From Prevotellaceae bacterium UBA2718 (GTDB taxonomy: Bacteria > Bacteroidota > Bacteroidia > Bacteroidales > Bacteroidaceae), in assembly GCA_002353975.1 (NCBI GenBank), contig DEKQ01000113.1:3896-20394 (forward strand): 16,499 nucleotides of DNA. Reading direction: 5' to 3'. The notes under the pieces are model-generated. The model saw only the letters and a list, made by a program, of their open reading frames with translations, did no database searches and was not told where the DNA came from. Both the position numbers and the translations under genes were made by a program. This document shows positions 1 to 6,355 of this stretch, in pieces (the stretch's first letter is position 1; each line of letters starts with the position of its first letter).

Positions 1-606
1 GCAGCCATCGGTATCGGCATAGATGTAGAGGCACCAGAGGGTAACATGATAGTTGATATCGGCGGTGGCTCTACTGAGATTGCCGTCATCTCATTGGGCG
101 GCATTGTCAGCAACACTTCTATCCGTGTGGCAGGCGATGAGCTAACTGCGGATATTCAGGAGTATATGTCCCGCCAGCACAATATGCGCGTTTCTGAGCG
201 TATGGCTGAGCGTATCAAGATACATGTAGGCTCTGCATTGGCTGATCTTGGCGATGAGGCTCCTGAGGATTATACCGTTTACGGTCCAAACCGCATCACG
301 GCCCTGCCAATGGAGGTCAGCGTAGGCTATCAGGAGATAGCTCACTGCATAGACAAGACCGTAGCAAAGATTGACGCTGCTGTGCTCTCTGCTCTTGAGG
401 TGACACCGCCAGAGCTGTATGCCGACATAGTGAAGAACGGCATCTGGCTTAGCGGTGGCGGAGCGCTGCTTCGTGGTTTGGACAGACGTTTGGAGACGAA
501 GATTGGCATTCCGTTCCATGTGGCAGAGGATCCGCTACGCAGCGTGGCACTCGGTGCCGGCATTGCGCTGAAGAATATCAACAATTTCTCGTTCCTTATG
601 AGATAA
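1..606 (+). CDS. mreB: Rod shape-determining protein MreB, 3' part (5' end outside window)
   Basis: Frame 1 is open from the first base and gives 201 residues of an actin-like ATPase; full-length MreB is about 340 residues, so roughly the first 140 are missing. The visible part holds the phosphate-2 segment (MIVDIGGGSTEIAVISLGG, from base 46) and, near the end, the adenosine motif LSGGGALLRGLD followed by PLRSVALGAG. MreB polymerises at the inner membrane and positions the elongasome. It ends TAA; six bases later comes the TTG start of mreC in the same frame. The ATG at base 46 is internal and is not the gene start. Identification rests on strong, continuous family similarity and on the mreC-mreD-mrdA neighbours. 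Confidence 0.96.
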   Translation, partial: AAIGIGIDVEAPEGNMIVDIGGGSTEIAVISLGGIVSNTSIRVAGDELTADIQEYMSRQHNMRVSERMAERIKIHVGSALADLGDEAPEDYTVYGPNRITALPMEVSVGYQEIAHCIDKTVAKIDAAVLSALEVTPPELYADIVKNGIWLSGGGALLRGLDRRLETKIGIPFHVAEDPLRSVALGAGIALKNINNFSFLMR

Positions 607-612
607 TCAGGT

Positions 613-1473
613 TTGAGAAATCTTATTAATTTCATAATAGACCATTACCATTGGGCCCTATTCCTCTTGCTTGAGGTGATAGGGCTTACCCTTTTTTTCT
701 CACGTGACGGGTATCAGCGCACATCTCTCATATCTTCTACTAACAGTGTCGTGGGATGGATATATGAGGGTAAGTCAAAGGTTACAACATTCTTTAATCT
801 GGCTCAGGCCAATGAGGAGCTGACGAGTGCCAATGTCTATCTGAACCTCCGCGTGAAGCAGCTACAGGATGAACTGGAAAAGCTGCAGGACGCGGAAACA
901 CCACGTAAGGACTCTCTCAACCCGCTGGCAGGCTATAAGGTCATACCAGCAAAGGTGGTCAATAACAGTGTGCATTTGAAGGATAACCTCCTGACGATAG
1001 ACAAGGGTACGGCAGACGGGGTTGATAAAGATATGGGCGTAGTGTCCGGTAACGGAGTAGTGGGCATTGTGTATATGGCAGGCACACACTATTCCATTGT
1101 CATCCCGGTGCTCAATTCTCATTCAAACATCAGCTGCATGATAGAGCGTCGCCGCTACTTCGGCTACCTGCACTGGACCGGCGGTGCCAGCAATATGGCT
1201 TACGTGGACGATGTGCCGCGTCATGCGCACTTCAAACTTTATGAGAGAATGGTCACATCGGGCTACTCCACAGTATTCCCAGAGGGCATTCCGGTGGGAA
1301 AAATTATTCACGTATATAACTCCCCTGATGGCGTCTCTTACCGCATACAGGTACACCTCTATACGGACTTCTCTACGTTGCGTGACGTCATGGTAATAGA
1401 CAATGAAAAGGTAGGCGAACAGTTGGAGCTGATACGTCATGCTACCGACACGCTGGCACTTACAAACCGATAA
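613..1473 (+). CDS. mreC: Rod shape-determining protein MreC
   Basis: This 286-residue protein has the MreC plan: a short cytoplasmic N-terminus, one membrane helix at about residues 12-29 (ALFLLLEVIGLTLFF), a coiled coil at about 62-95 rich in Leu/Glu/Lys, and a periplasmic beta-rich domain (VVNNSVHLKDNLLTIDKG, GVVGIVYMAG). MreC links MreB filaments to PBP2 in the periplasm. The start is TTG at 613, the only usable start between the mreB stop (604-606, same frame) and the membrane helix. No Shine-Dalgarno is seen. The gene sits six bases after mreB and six before mreD, so translation is probably coupled within one operon. Confidence 0.94.
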   Translation: MRNLINFIIDHYHWALFLLLEVIGLTLFFSRDGYQRTSLISSTNSVVGWIYEGKSKVTTFFNLAQANEELTSANVYLNLRVKQLQDELEKLQDAETPRKDSLNPLAGYKVIPAKVVNNSVHLKDNLLTIDKGTADGVDKDMGVVSGNGVVGIVYMAGTHYSIVIPVLNSHSNISCMIERRRYFGYLHWTGGASNMAYVDDVPRHAHFKLYERMVTSGYSTVFPEGIPVGKIIHVYNSPDGVSYRIQVHLYTDFSTLRDVMVIDNEKVGEQLELIRHATDTLALTNR

Positions 1474-1479
1474 ATAATT

Positions 1480-1956
1480 GTGAGATACATCACCTACATA
1501 ATCCTACTCGCCTTGGCTCAGGGGCTTCTCTTTGACAAGATTCATATCATGGGTTTTGCAACGCCTCTGATGTATGTGTGGTTTGTTATCATGCTGCCCC
1601 GCGACTTGCCACACTGGAAGCGGTTGGTGATGTGCTTTGCCCTTGGCGCACTGATAGATACGTTTGCCAACACCTCGGGGCTGGTCATGACCTCCCTTAC
1701 TGCGGTGGGCTTCGTACAGTCATACTTCTTGGAACTGTTCCTGGGCCGCGAGGACGAGACGGACTTCAAGCCATCCATTCGCACAATGGGCTTCTGGAAG
1801 TACTCCTTCTACGCCCTTTGTCTGGTGGCCCTCTATTGCCTGCTATACTTCGGGCTCGACGCGTTCACCATAAACGATATAGGATACCTGCTGATGACTG
1901 CTGGTGGCAGCGGACTGATAACGTATATCCTAATCCTCGTAATAGGCTTTATATAG
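1480..1956 (+). CDS. mreD: Rod shape-determining protein MreD
   Basis: A very hydrophobic 158-residue protein with about five membrane segments, opening MRYITYIILLALAQGLLFDK, which fits MreD of Bacteroidales in length and layout. MreD is an inner-membrane partner of MreC that modulates PBP2 activity. The start is GTG at 1480; the codons between the mreC stop and this GTG are ATA and ATT, so no ATG is available. Assignment leans on position between mreC and mrdA as well as on sequence, because MreD is poorly conserved. A 69-base gap to mrdA follows. Confidence 0.9.
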   Translation: MRYITYIILLALAQGLLFDKIHIMGFATPLMYVWFVIMLPRDLPHWKRLVMCFALGALIDTFANTSGLVMTSLTAVGFVQSYFLELFLGREDETDFKPSIRTMGFWKYSFYALCLVALYCLLYFGLDAFTINDIGYLLMTAGGSGLITYILILVIGFI

Positions 1957-2025
1957 TTCATAACTCATAACATACAGTCCCGTCCATCCCCAAGTGGGAG
2001 CCGGCGGTAGCTTTGATTCGACAAT

Positions 2026-3873
2026 TTGTTCACTGACTTCTCTTACCGAAAATATGTGATTGCGGGTGCGGCAATGCTGATTGTCATTGTCTATATACTG
2101 CGTCTCTTCGCCCTCCAGGTGGTGAGCGAGGACTACCGTAAGAGTGCCGATTCCAATGCTTTTCTGAAGAAAATAGACTATCCTGCACGTGGTGTCATAT
2201 ACGATCGTAATGGCAAGTTGCTCGTGTTCAACCAGCCATCCTATGACGTAATGGTCGTAATGAATGAGGCAAAGGATAACCTTGACACCATGGGCGTATG
2301 CCAGGCTTTGGGTATTACGAAGGAATACTTCATTCGCCGTATGGCTGACATAAAGGACCGTAATAAGAACCCCGGCTACTCGCAGTTTGTCGGTCAGGTC
2401 TTCATGACCCAGCTTGACGAGATGGACATCGCTATCTTCCGTGAGAAGCTGTTCCTCTTTCGAGGTTTCTCAGTTCAGCGTCGCACGCTGAGACAGTATC
2501 AGTATCCTTACGCTGCACACGTCTTGGGCGACGTGGCAGAGGTATCGCAGCGTGACATTGATGATGATGATTACTATCAGCGCGGAGACTACATAGGCAA
2601 ACTTGGTGTGGAACGCTCATACGAGAAGCAGCTGCGCGGCGAAAAAGGCATGCAGGTGCTTCTACGTGATGCCCGCGGTCGTGTGCAGGGAAGATATATG
2701 AATGGCAGCTATGACCGCAAGGCCATTGCCGGTAAGGACCTCACGCTGGGTATCGACATAGAGCTGCAGGCACTTGGCGAACGTCTGATGGAGGGCAAGA
2801 TTGGCAGTATCGTGGCAATTGACCCACAGACGGGAGAGGTGCTGTGCATGGTATCATCGCCTACGTATGACCCTCGTCTTATGACGGGACGCAAGCGTGG
2901 CAAGAACCACCAGCTCCTGGAACGCGATGCGTGGAAGCCGCTTCTCAACCGCAGTATCATGGGACAGTACCCGCCAGGCTCCACGTTCAAGACTTCGCAG
3001 GCTCTGACATACATTACCGAGGGCATCGTGACACCTACGACGGCCTTCCCCTGCTACCACGGTTTCTCCTACAGAGGTCTGCATGTGGGCTGTCATGGAC
3101 ACTCCTCGCCGATTGCTCTCGTTGGCGCTTTGTCAACATCGTGCAATGCGTATTTCTGCTGGGGACTGTATCACATGATAGGCAACCGTTCTAAGTACGG
3201 TAGTGTGGTGAATGCCATGAACACTTGGCGCGACTATATGGTCAGCATGGGCTTCGGCTATCGGCTGGGCATAGACCTGCCGGGCGAGAAGCGAGGACTG
3301 ATTCCCAACGGCGCTTACTATGACCATGCCTACAAAGGTTCATGGAACGGACTGACCGTTATCTCCATCTCCATAGGCCAGGGTGAGGTGAACCTGACAC
3401 CGTTACAGATAGCCAACCTCGGGGCAACCATTGCCAACAGAGGCTTTTTCTATACGCCTCACGTGGTGAAGTCTGTAAAAGGTGAGCCGCTTGACTCTGC
3501 CTTTACCACCAAACATTACACCAAGGCATCGGCAAATGCCTATGAACTGGTAGTTGCTGGTATGCGTGCCTCTGTGCTCGGCGGTACGTGTAAGGCTCTG
3601 GGCAGTATGCCTTTTGAGGTCTGTGGCAAGACGGGTACGGCGCAGAACCGCGGGCAGGACCACTCTGTGTTCATGGGTTTTGCACCGATGAACAATCCTA
3701 AGATAGCCATTGCCGTCTATGTGGAGAATGGTGGATTTGGTGCTGACTTTGGTGTGCCTATCGGCGGTCTGATGATGGAGAAGTACATCACTGGCAAACT
3801 GTCGCCCTATTCAGAGGCGCGGGCTAAGAAGTTCCAGGAGCGCCGCATAGCCTACGGAGCAAGAGACAGGTGA
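2026..3873 (+). CDS. mrdA: Penicillin-binding protein 2 (elongasome transpeptidase)
   Basis: This is a class B penicillin-binding protein of 615 residues, normal for PBP2. It has an N-terminal membrane helix at about 11-30 (VIAGAAMLIVIVYILRLFAL), a dimerisation domain (ARGVIYDRNGKLL, residues 54-66), and a transpeptidase domain with all three active-site motifs: SxxK as S319-T-F-K322 in PPGSTFK, SxN as S372-C-N374, and KTG at 535-537. It cross-links lateral-wall peptidoglycan together with RodA. TTG at 2026 is the only start between an in-frame TGA (2014-2016) and the membrane helix. It belongs to the mreBCD operon, but no rodA follows; the next gene lies on the opposite strand. After the stop there is a single degenerate copy of the heptamer repeat. 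Confidence 0.96.
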   Translation: MFTDFSYRKYVIAGAAMLIVIVYILRLFALQVVSEDYRKSADSNAFLKKIDYPARGVIYDRNGKLLVFNQPSYDVMVVMNEAKDNLDTMGVCQALGITKEYFIRRMADIKDRNKNPGYSQFVGQVFMTQLDEMDIAIFREKLFLFRGFSVQRRTLRQYQYPYAAHVLGDVAEVSQRDIDDDDYYQRGDYIGKLGVERSYEKQLRGEKGMQVLLRDARGRVQGRYMNGSYDRKAIAGKDLTLGIDIELQALGERLMEGKIGSIVAIDPQTGEVLCMVSSPTYDPRLMTGRKRGKNHQLLERDAWKPLLNRSIMGQYPPGSTFKTSQALTYITEGIVTPTTAFPCYHGFSYRGLHVGCHGHSSPIALVGALSTSCNAYFCWGLYHMIGNRSKYGSVVNAMNTWRDYMVSMGFGYRLGIDLPGEKRGLIPNGAYYDHAYKGSWNGLTVISISIGQGEVNLTPLQIANLGATIANRGFFYTPHVVKSVKGEPLDSAFTTKHYTKASANAYELVVAGMRASVLGGTCKALGSMPFEVCGKTGTAQNRGQDHSVFMGFAPMNNPKIAIAVYVENGGFGADFGVPIGGLMMEKYITGKLSPYSEARAKKFQERRIAYGARDR

Positions 3874-3875
3874 CC

Positions 3876-3969
3876 CGAATTGAGAACTGTCAAAATTAAT
3901 ATCTCAAAATTAGCTGGTGTAGTGAGGCTCTCCAGTAATCATAATTCTCAATTCTCAATTCTCAATTCG
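3876..3969. repeat. Inverted repeat and heptamer array between mrdA and the O-methyltransferase
   Basis: Just after the mrdA stop the 11-mer CGAATTGAGAA (3876-3886) occurs, and its exact reverse complement lies at 3959-3969, 72 bases apart. The right arm is the end of a tandem array of about 3.7 copies of AATTCTC (3943-3968). Read on the minus strand, the array supplies the last codons and TGA stop of the methyltransferase. The spacer is too long for an ordinary intrinsic terminator. This is the only sequence between the two convergent genes. Confidence 0.7.
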
Positions 3970-4617
3970 AATAATCGTCAGTCCGTCGCGCAGCGGGAGC
4001 AGCACTCTGCTCACTCGTTTGTCTGCTGCTATGTAATCATTAAAATGCCTGATGCCCTGTGTCTGAGCATCATGACTATATTCGGGGTCTGTGACGTGCC
4101 CGTCCCACAGTGTGTTGTCGGCCAGTATAATGCCTCCTGGGCTCATGCAGGGCAGCAACGCCTCGTAGGTCTCTATGTACGTGCGCTTGTCGCCGTCTAT
4201 AAAAGCAAGGTCAAACGTCAATCCCTTTTCCTTTGCCACTCGCGGCGCTTCGATTCCCGCATCACCGATAATCAGGGTGACGCGGTCTGCCCATGGTGAC
4301 TCCTCAATCCATTTCCTTGTAAAGGGCTCCAGCTCGTCGTTGGTCTCAAAAGTCCACAGGTGTCCGGCGCCTCCGACAGATGTCAATCCCTCGCCCATGC
4401 ACAGGGCCGAATAGCCGGAGAAGGTGCCTACCTCCACAATGTTCTTTGGCCGCATCATCTGCACCAGCATCTTCAGCAGGCGGCCTTGCATGTGTCCGCT
4501 TGCCATGCGTCCGTGCAGCAGACGTATGTTAGTATCGCGCCACAGACGGTGCAGATACTCTGGCTCCGCATCCGTGTGTGACAGCACATAGTCGTCAAGC
4601 AGCTTCTCGCCGCTCAA
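3955..4617 (-). CDS. Class I SAM-dependent O-methyltransferase (caffeoyl-CoA OMT-like)
   Basis: This small methyltransferase carries the SAM-binding glycine loop VEVGTFSGYSAL (about residues 61-72), the acidic motif FIDGDK (139-144) and ADNTLWDG (166-173), which is the pattern of the caffeoyl-CoA/catechol O-methyltransferase family. In bacteria the substrate is usually unknown; it is probably cytosolic. No ATG is available. TTG at 4617 gives 220 residues, close to the family length. TTG at 4677 would give 240 residues but adds an AT-rich, non-conserved leader that looks like translated spacer. A weak promoter-like TTAATTTG lies at 4651-4658 on the minus strand, which would favour the shorter form. 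The gene follows aroQ on the same strand. Its C-terminus (IEN, stop) is encoded by a heptamer repeat array, and a 24-base direct repeat brackets the gene. Confidence 0.88.
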   Translation of the reverse strand: MSGEKLLDDYVLSHTDAEPEYLHRLWRDTNIRLLHGRMASGHMQGRLLKMLVQMMRPKNIVEVGTFSGYSALCMGEGLTSVGGAGHLWTFETNDELEPFTRKWIEESPWADRVTLIIGDAGIEAPRVAKEKGLTFDLAFIDGDKRTYIETYEALLPCMSPGGIILADNTLWDGHVTDPEYSHDAQTQGIRHFNDYIAADKRVSRVLLPLRDGLTIIRIEN

Positions 4618-4688
4618 CGTCGTGTGGTTAGGATTTTGCGTGTGGCTTTTCAAATTAACGAATAATTGAATTATCAAATTAGGAAACT

Positions 4689-4731
4689 GTAATCATAATT
4701 CTCAATTCTCAACTCTCAATTCTCAGTTCTC
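4689..4731. repeat. Heptamer array (five AATTCTC-type units) at the aroQ 3' end
   Basis: Five units run from 4697 to 4731: AATTCTC, AATTCTC, AACTCTC, AATTCTC, AGTTCTC. On the minus strand each unit boundary gives a TGA, and because seven is not a multiple of three, successive TGAs fall in different frames. The aroQ stop (4723-4725) is one of them. The first 24 bases (4689-4712) repeat exactly the 24 bases at 3935-3958 beyond the other end of the methyltransferase gene. Confidence 0.8.
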
Positions 4732-5154
4732 AGTTTTATCAAAAACCAGTGCTTCTACCGCCAGCCTGTATGAGTCCAGCCCAAAGCCGCATATCACGCC
4801 TTTGCAGGCAGGCGACAGATACGAATGGTGTCTGAACTCCTCGCGGGTATGCACATTGCTTATGTGCACCTCTACTACGGGCGTGCGCAGCGAGCGGATG
4901 CAGTCATGCAGCGCAATGCTCGTATGGGTATAGGCCCCGGCATTCAATACGATGCCGTCATAGGTGAACCCCACCTCCTGCAACTTGTTTATCATCTCGC
5001 CCTCCACATTGCTCTGGTAATACTCTATCTCCACTTCTGGATAGCGTTCACGCAACTTAGGGAGGTAACTCTCAAACGAACTGCTGCCATAGATGCCGGG
5101 CTCACGAACCCCAAGCAGGTTGAGGTTAGGGCCGTTCATTATCAGTATCTTCAT
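4723..5154 (-). CDS. aroQ: Type II 3-dehydroquinate dehydratase
   Basis: At 143 residues this has the usual length of type II dehydroquinase, the third step of the shikimate pathway (3-dehydroquinate to 3-dehydroshikimate, trans elimination). Visible motifs are NGPNLNLLG (7-15), the flexible lid with R17 and the catalytic Y22 (REPGIYG), NAGAYTHTS (71-79), and EVHISN with the catalytic H97, followed by R108 in EEFRHHSY. The enzyme is a cytosolic dodecamer in known members. The start is ATG at 5154, with no Shine-Dalgarno but a very good promoter about 60 bases upstream. Downstream lies the O-methyltransferase on the same strand. The C-terminus (DKTEN, stop) is unusual: the last codons are made by the heptamer array. 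Confidence 0.96.
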   Translation of the reverse strand: MKILIMNGPNLNLLGVREPGIYGSSSFESYLPKLRERYPEVEIEYYQSNVEGEMINKLQEVGFTYDGIVLNAGAYTHTSIALHDCIRSLRTPVVEVHISNVHTREEFRHHSYLSPACKGVICGFGLDSYRLAVEALVFDKTEN

Positions 5155-5213
5155 ATCGTCTGTACTTGATTATTGCTGTAATTATATTCTTGTTTTAATA
5201 CCTATATCGGGTA

Positions 5214-5245
5214 CAAAGGTACGATTAAGTTTTGAAATGTGCAAA
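5214..5245 (-). promoter_or_regulatory. Bacteroidetes-type promoter for aroQ
   Basis: On the minus strand there is TTTG (5242-5245), 20 bases, then TACCTTTG (5214-5221), an exact match to the -33 TTTG / -7 TAnnTTTG consensus with normal spacing. Transcription would begin near 5207-5210 and leave a leader of roughly 55 bases before the aroQ ATG. It probably also drives the O-methyltransferase. Confidence 0.8.
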
Positions 5246-5293
5246 CGTTCGGCGCAATTACAAATAATGATTTCAATCGCTTTTTTGCATTCT

Positions 5294-5387
5294 CCTACAT
5301 TTTCGCAGTAAAGCGATAATACGCAAAATGTTACTTGATGTACGTAACCTACATTCGCCTACACCGACCTGCATGCACCTACACTCA
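5294..5387. repeat. Decamer repeats, CCTACAnnnn
   Basis: Four adjacent ten-base units lie at 5348-5387: CCTACATTCG, CCTACACCGA, CCTGCATGCA, CCTACACTCA. A fifth copy, CCTACATTTT, stands alone at 5294-5303. The ten-base period is close to one helical turn, so the CCTACA cores would face the same side of DNA. On the minus strand three of the four adjacent units contain TAG. Function unknown. Confidence 0.7.
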
Positions 5388-5502
5388 TCGTTTGTTTCCA
5401 TGCAAAACGGCCTCGCAGTTATGTGAAGGCTATGGCAACCCGGCAGCTCAATAAACCTTTGCAAATCCCTTTGCCGTCGCAGGACGGAGAATGCCTTCGC
5501 CA

Positions 5503-5571
5503 TAGGAGGGCGGGTGTCTCACCCGCCACTGACAACGGTGGCTATTGCGACGTGAGACACGTCCCCTCCTA
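5503..5571. repeat. Paired REP-like palindromes (BIME-like)
   Basis: Arm 5503-5522 matches the reverse complement of 5552-5571 at 17 of 20 positions. Each side also overlaps its own hairpin: GGCGGGTG-TCT-CACCCGCC (5509-5527) and GACGTG-AGA-CACGTC (5549-5563). The two three-base loops, TCT and AGA, are complementary. Between them GCCAC (5525-5529) can pair with GTGGC (5538-5542). The arrangement resembles two inverted extragenic palindromes forming one unit; it could fold as two hairpins or as one long stem. Confidence 0.65.
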
Positions 5572-5798
5572 CGAGATCTGCAACGGGGTGGAACGCGGAT
5601 AAGGGGGGGCGTGGGCGTCCTCGCCCGCGATGCTGCGACAGCAGCACCGACACGACAAAAGCCTTTCAGTAAAATAAGGTTCAAGCGCTTTTATAAGGAA
5701 AAAGTCCAAAAAGACGAATCGTCCAATTTCGGGTGTTTTTTTAGTCAAAAGTGATTTTCAAAACTTCCGACTGAAAAATGAAATCTGGAGCGAGAGGA

Positions 5799-5826
5799 AG
5801 TGAAAAGTGAAGAGTGAAAGGTGAAA
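5799..5826. repeat. AGTGAAA heptamer array, four units
   Basis: Units are AGTGAAA, AGTGAAG, AGTGAAA, GGTGAAA. Each has a TGA on the plus strand. The array resembles in period and purine richness, but not in exact sequence, the GAGAATT arrays near aroQ and the methyltransferase. A CCCT-TCGG-AGGG hairpin (5833-5844) follows. Confidence 0.65.
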
Positions 5827-5846
5827 AATTAGCCCTTCGGAGGGTG

Positions 5847-5978
5847 AAAGTAGGTCTTTTACCTTGCAATAGTAGGTCTTTTAGATTGCAATAGCAGGTC
5901 TATTACTGAGTGAAAGTGGGTCTATCAGGGGGTAATAGTAGGTCTTTTACCCCCGTTTTTGCGGTCTTTTTTGCGGTT
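5847..5978. repeat. 22-bp tandem array, six units
   Basis: Six units of exactly 22 bases begin at 5847, 5869, 5891, 5913, 5935 and 5957. Each is four bases (mostly ATAG or AAAG), a conserved ten-base core (TAGGTCTTTT in units 1, 2 and 5; variants CAGGTCTATT, TGGGTCTATC, GCGGTCTTTT), and a variable eight-base tail. The GGTCT step is kept in all six. The regular period near two helical turns is iteron-like, but no replication gene is present. Confidence 0.8.
5928..5960 (+). terminator. Terminator-like hairpin inside the 22-bp array
   Basis: GGGGGTAA (5928-5935) pairs perfectly with TTACCCCC (5947-5954) across an 11-base loop, followed at once by GTTTTT. It has the form of an intrinsic terminator on the plus strand. 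No plus-strand gene ends here, so it may close an unseen transcript or simply be part of the repeat. Confidence 0.45.
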
Positions 5979-5991
5979 TTATTGGGTGATT

Positions 5992-6027
5992 TTTGACGCG
6001 AAACGCGTCAAACACTTGACACTCAAG
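5992..6027. repeat. Two adjacent hairpins within the noncoding element
   Basis: TTTGACGCG-AAA-CGCGTCAAA (5992-6012) is a perfect 9-bp stem with a three-base loop. Three bases later CTTGA-CAC-TCAAG (6015-6027) forms a 5-bp stem, also with a three-base loop. They lie just right of the 22-bp array. Confidence 0.55.
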
Positions 6028-6355
6028 GCTTTGGGCGTTCGTCATGTTTTGCGCGTTATTTGCGGGCGTGGGCTTCCCTGCTCCGAAATTCTCACTAATT
6101 TTGAAGGCATGAAATTCACTTTTGACTAAAAAAAAGCAAAAAAATGGACGATTTGTAATTCCTTGCTTTGTCATTGCCGCTTACGCGGCATCGCGGGCGA
6201 GGACGCCCACGTCCCCGTGTGGATGCACGTAATATGCGCAAAGGTGAGCGCACCATATTGAACAACCTATTTGTGTAATGCAAAAAAAATCCCCCCCCGA
6301 CTCACGTCGAGAGGAGATAACAACACAAACACAAATACTCCGTGCTCCAAATGCG

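Larger units (their letters stand above)
5610..6211. repeat. Noncoding element bounded by nested inverted repeats (MITE-like)
   Basis: The outer arms are 24 bases and identical in inverse orientation (5610-5633 and 6188-6211); each is itself a hairpin with the core GGGCG-TCCT-CGCCC. The inner arms 5717-5754 and 6116-6153 match at 32 of 38 positions, including an unbroken 19-base match (5736-5754 with 6116-6134) and an 8-base match AATCGTCC/GGACGATT at the same spacing. The interior has no gene and carries heptamer and 22-bp arrays. Size, terminal symmetry and lack of coding capacity suggest a nonautonomous mobile or spreading repeat. No target-site duplication is evident, and no transposase is nearby. 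Confidence 0.55.

Noticed and set aside
3880..4299. 139-residue plus-strand frame after mrdA, considered as a remnant of rodA
   Set aside because: It lies mostly antisense to the O-methyltransferase, begins in the repeat region, and shows no membrane helices or RodA motifs.
5545..5754. 69-residue plus-strand frame with the phrase VGVLARDAAT
   Set aside because: It runs over the 24-base inverted repeat and the inner arm; the same phrase appears in an opposite-strand frame at 6181-6363 only because the DNA is inverted-repeated. No protein-like composition.
5847..5978. CRISPR array
   Set aside because: The unit is only 22 bases with an eight-base variable part; there are no repeats of 24-47 bases, no spacers of about 30 bases and no cas genes.
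5947..6174. 75-residue minus-strand frame inside the noncoding element
   Set aside because: It reads through the 9-bp hairpin, the end of the 22-bp array and the inner inverted arm, which explain it as a repeat shadow. No promoter or ribosome site. It could be revisited if the frame is conserved across copies of the element.
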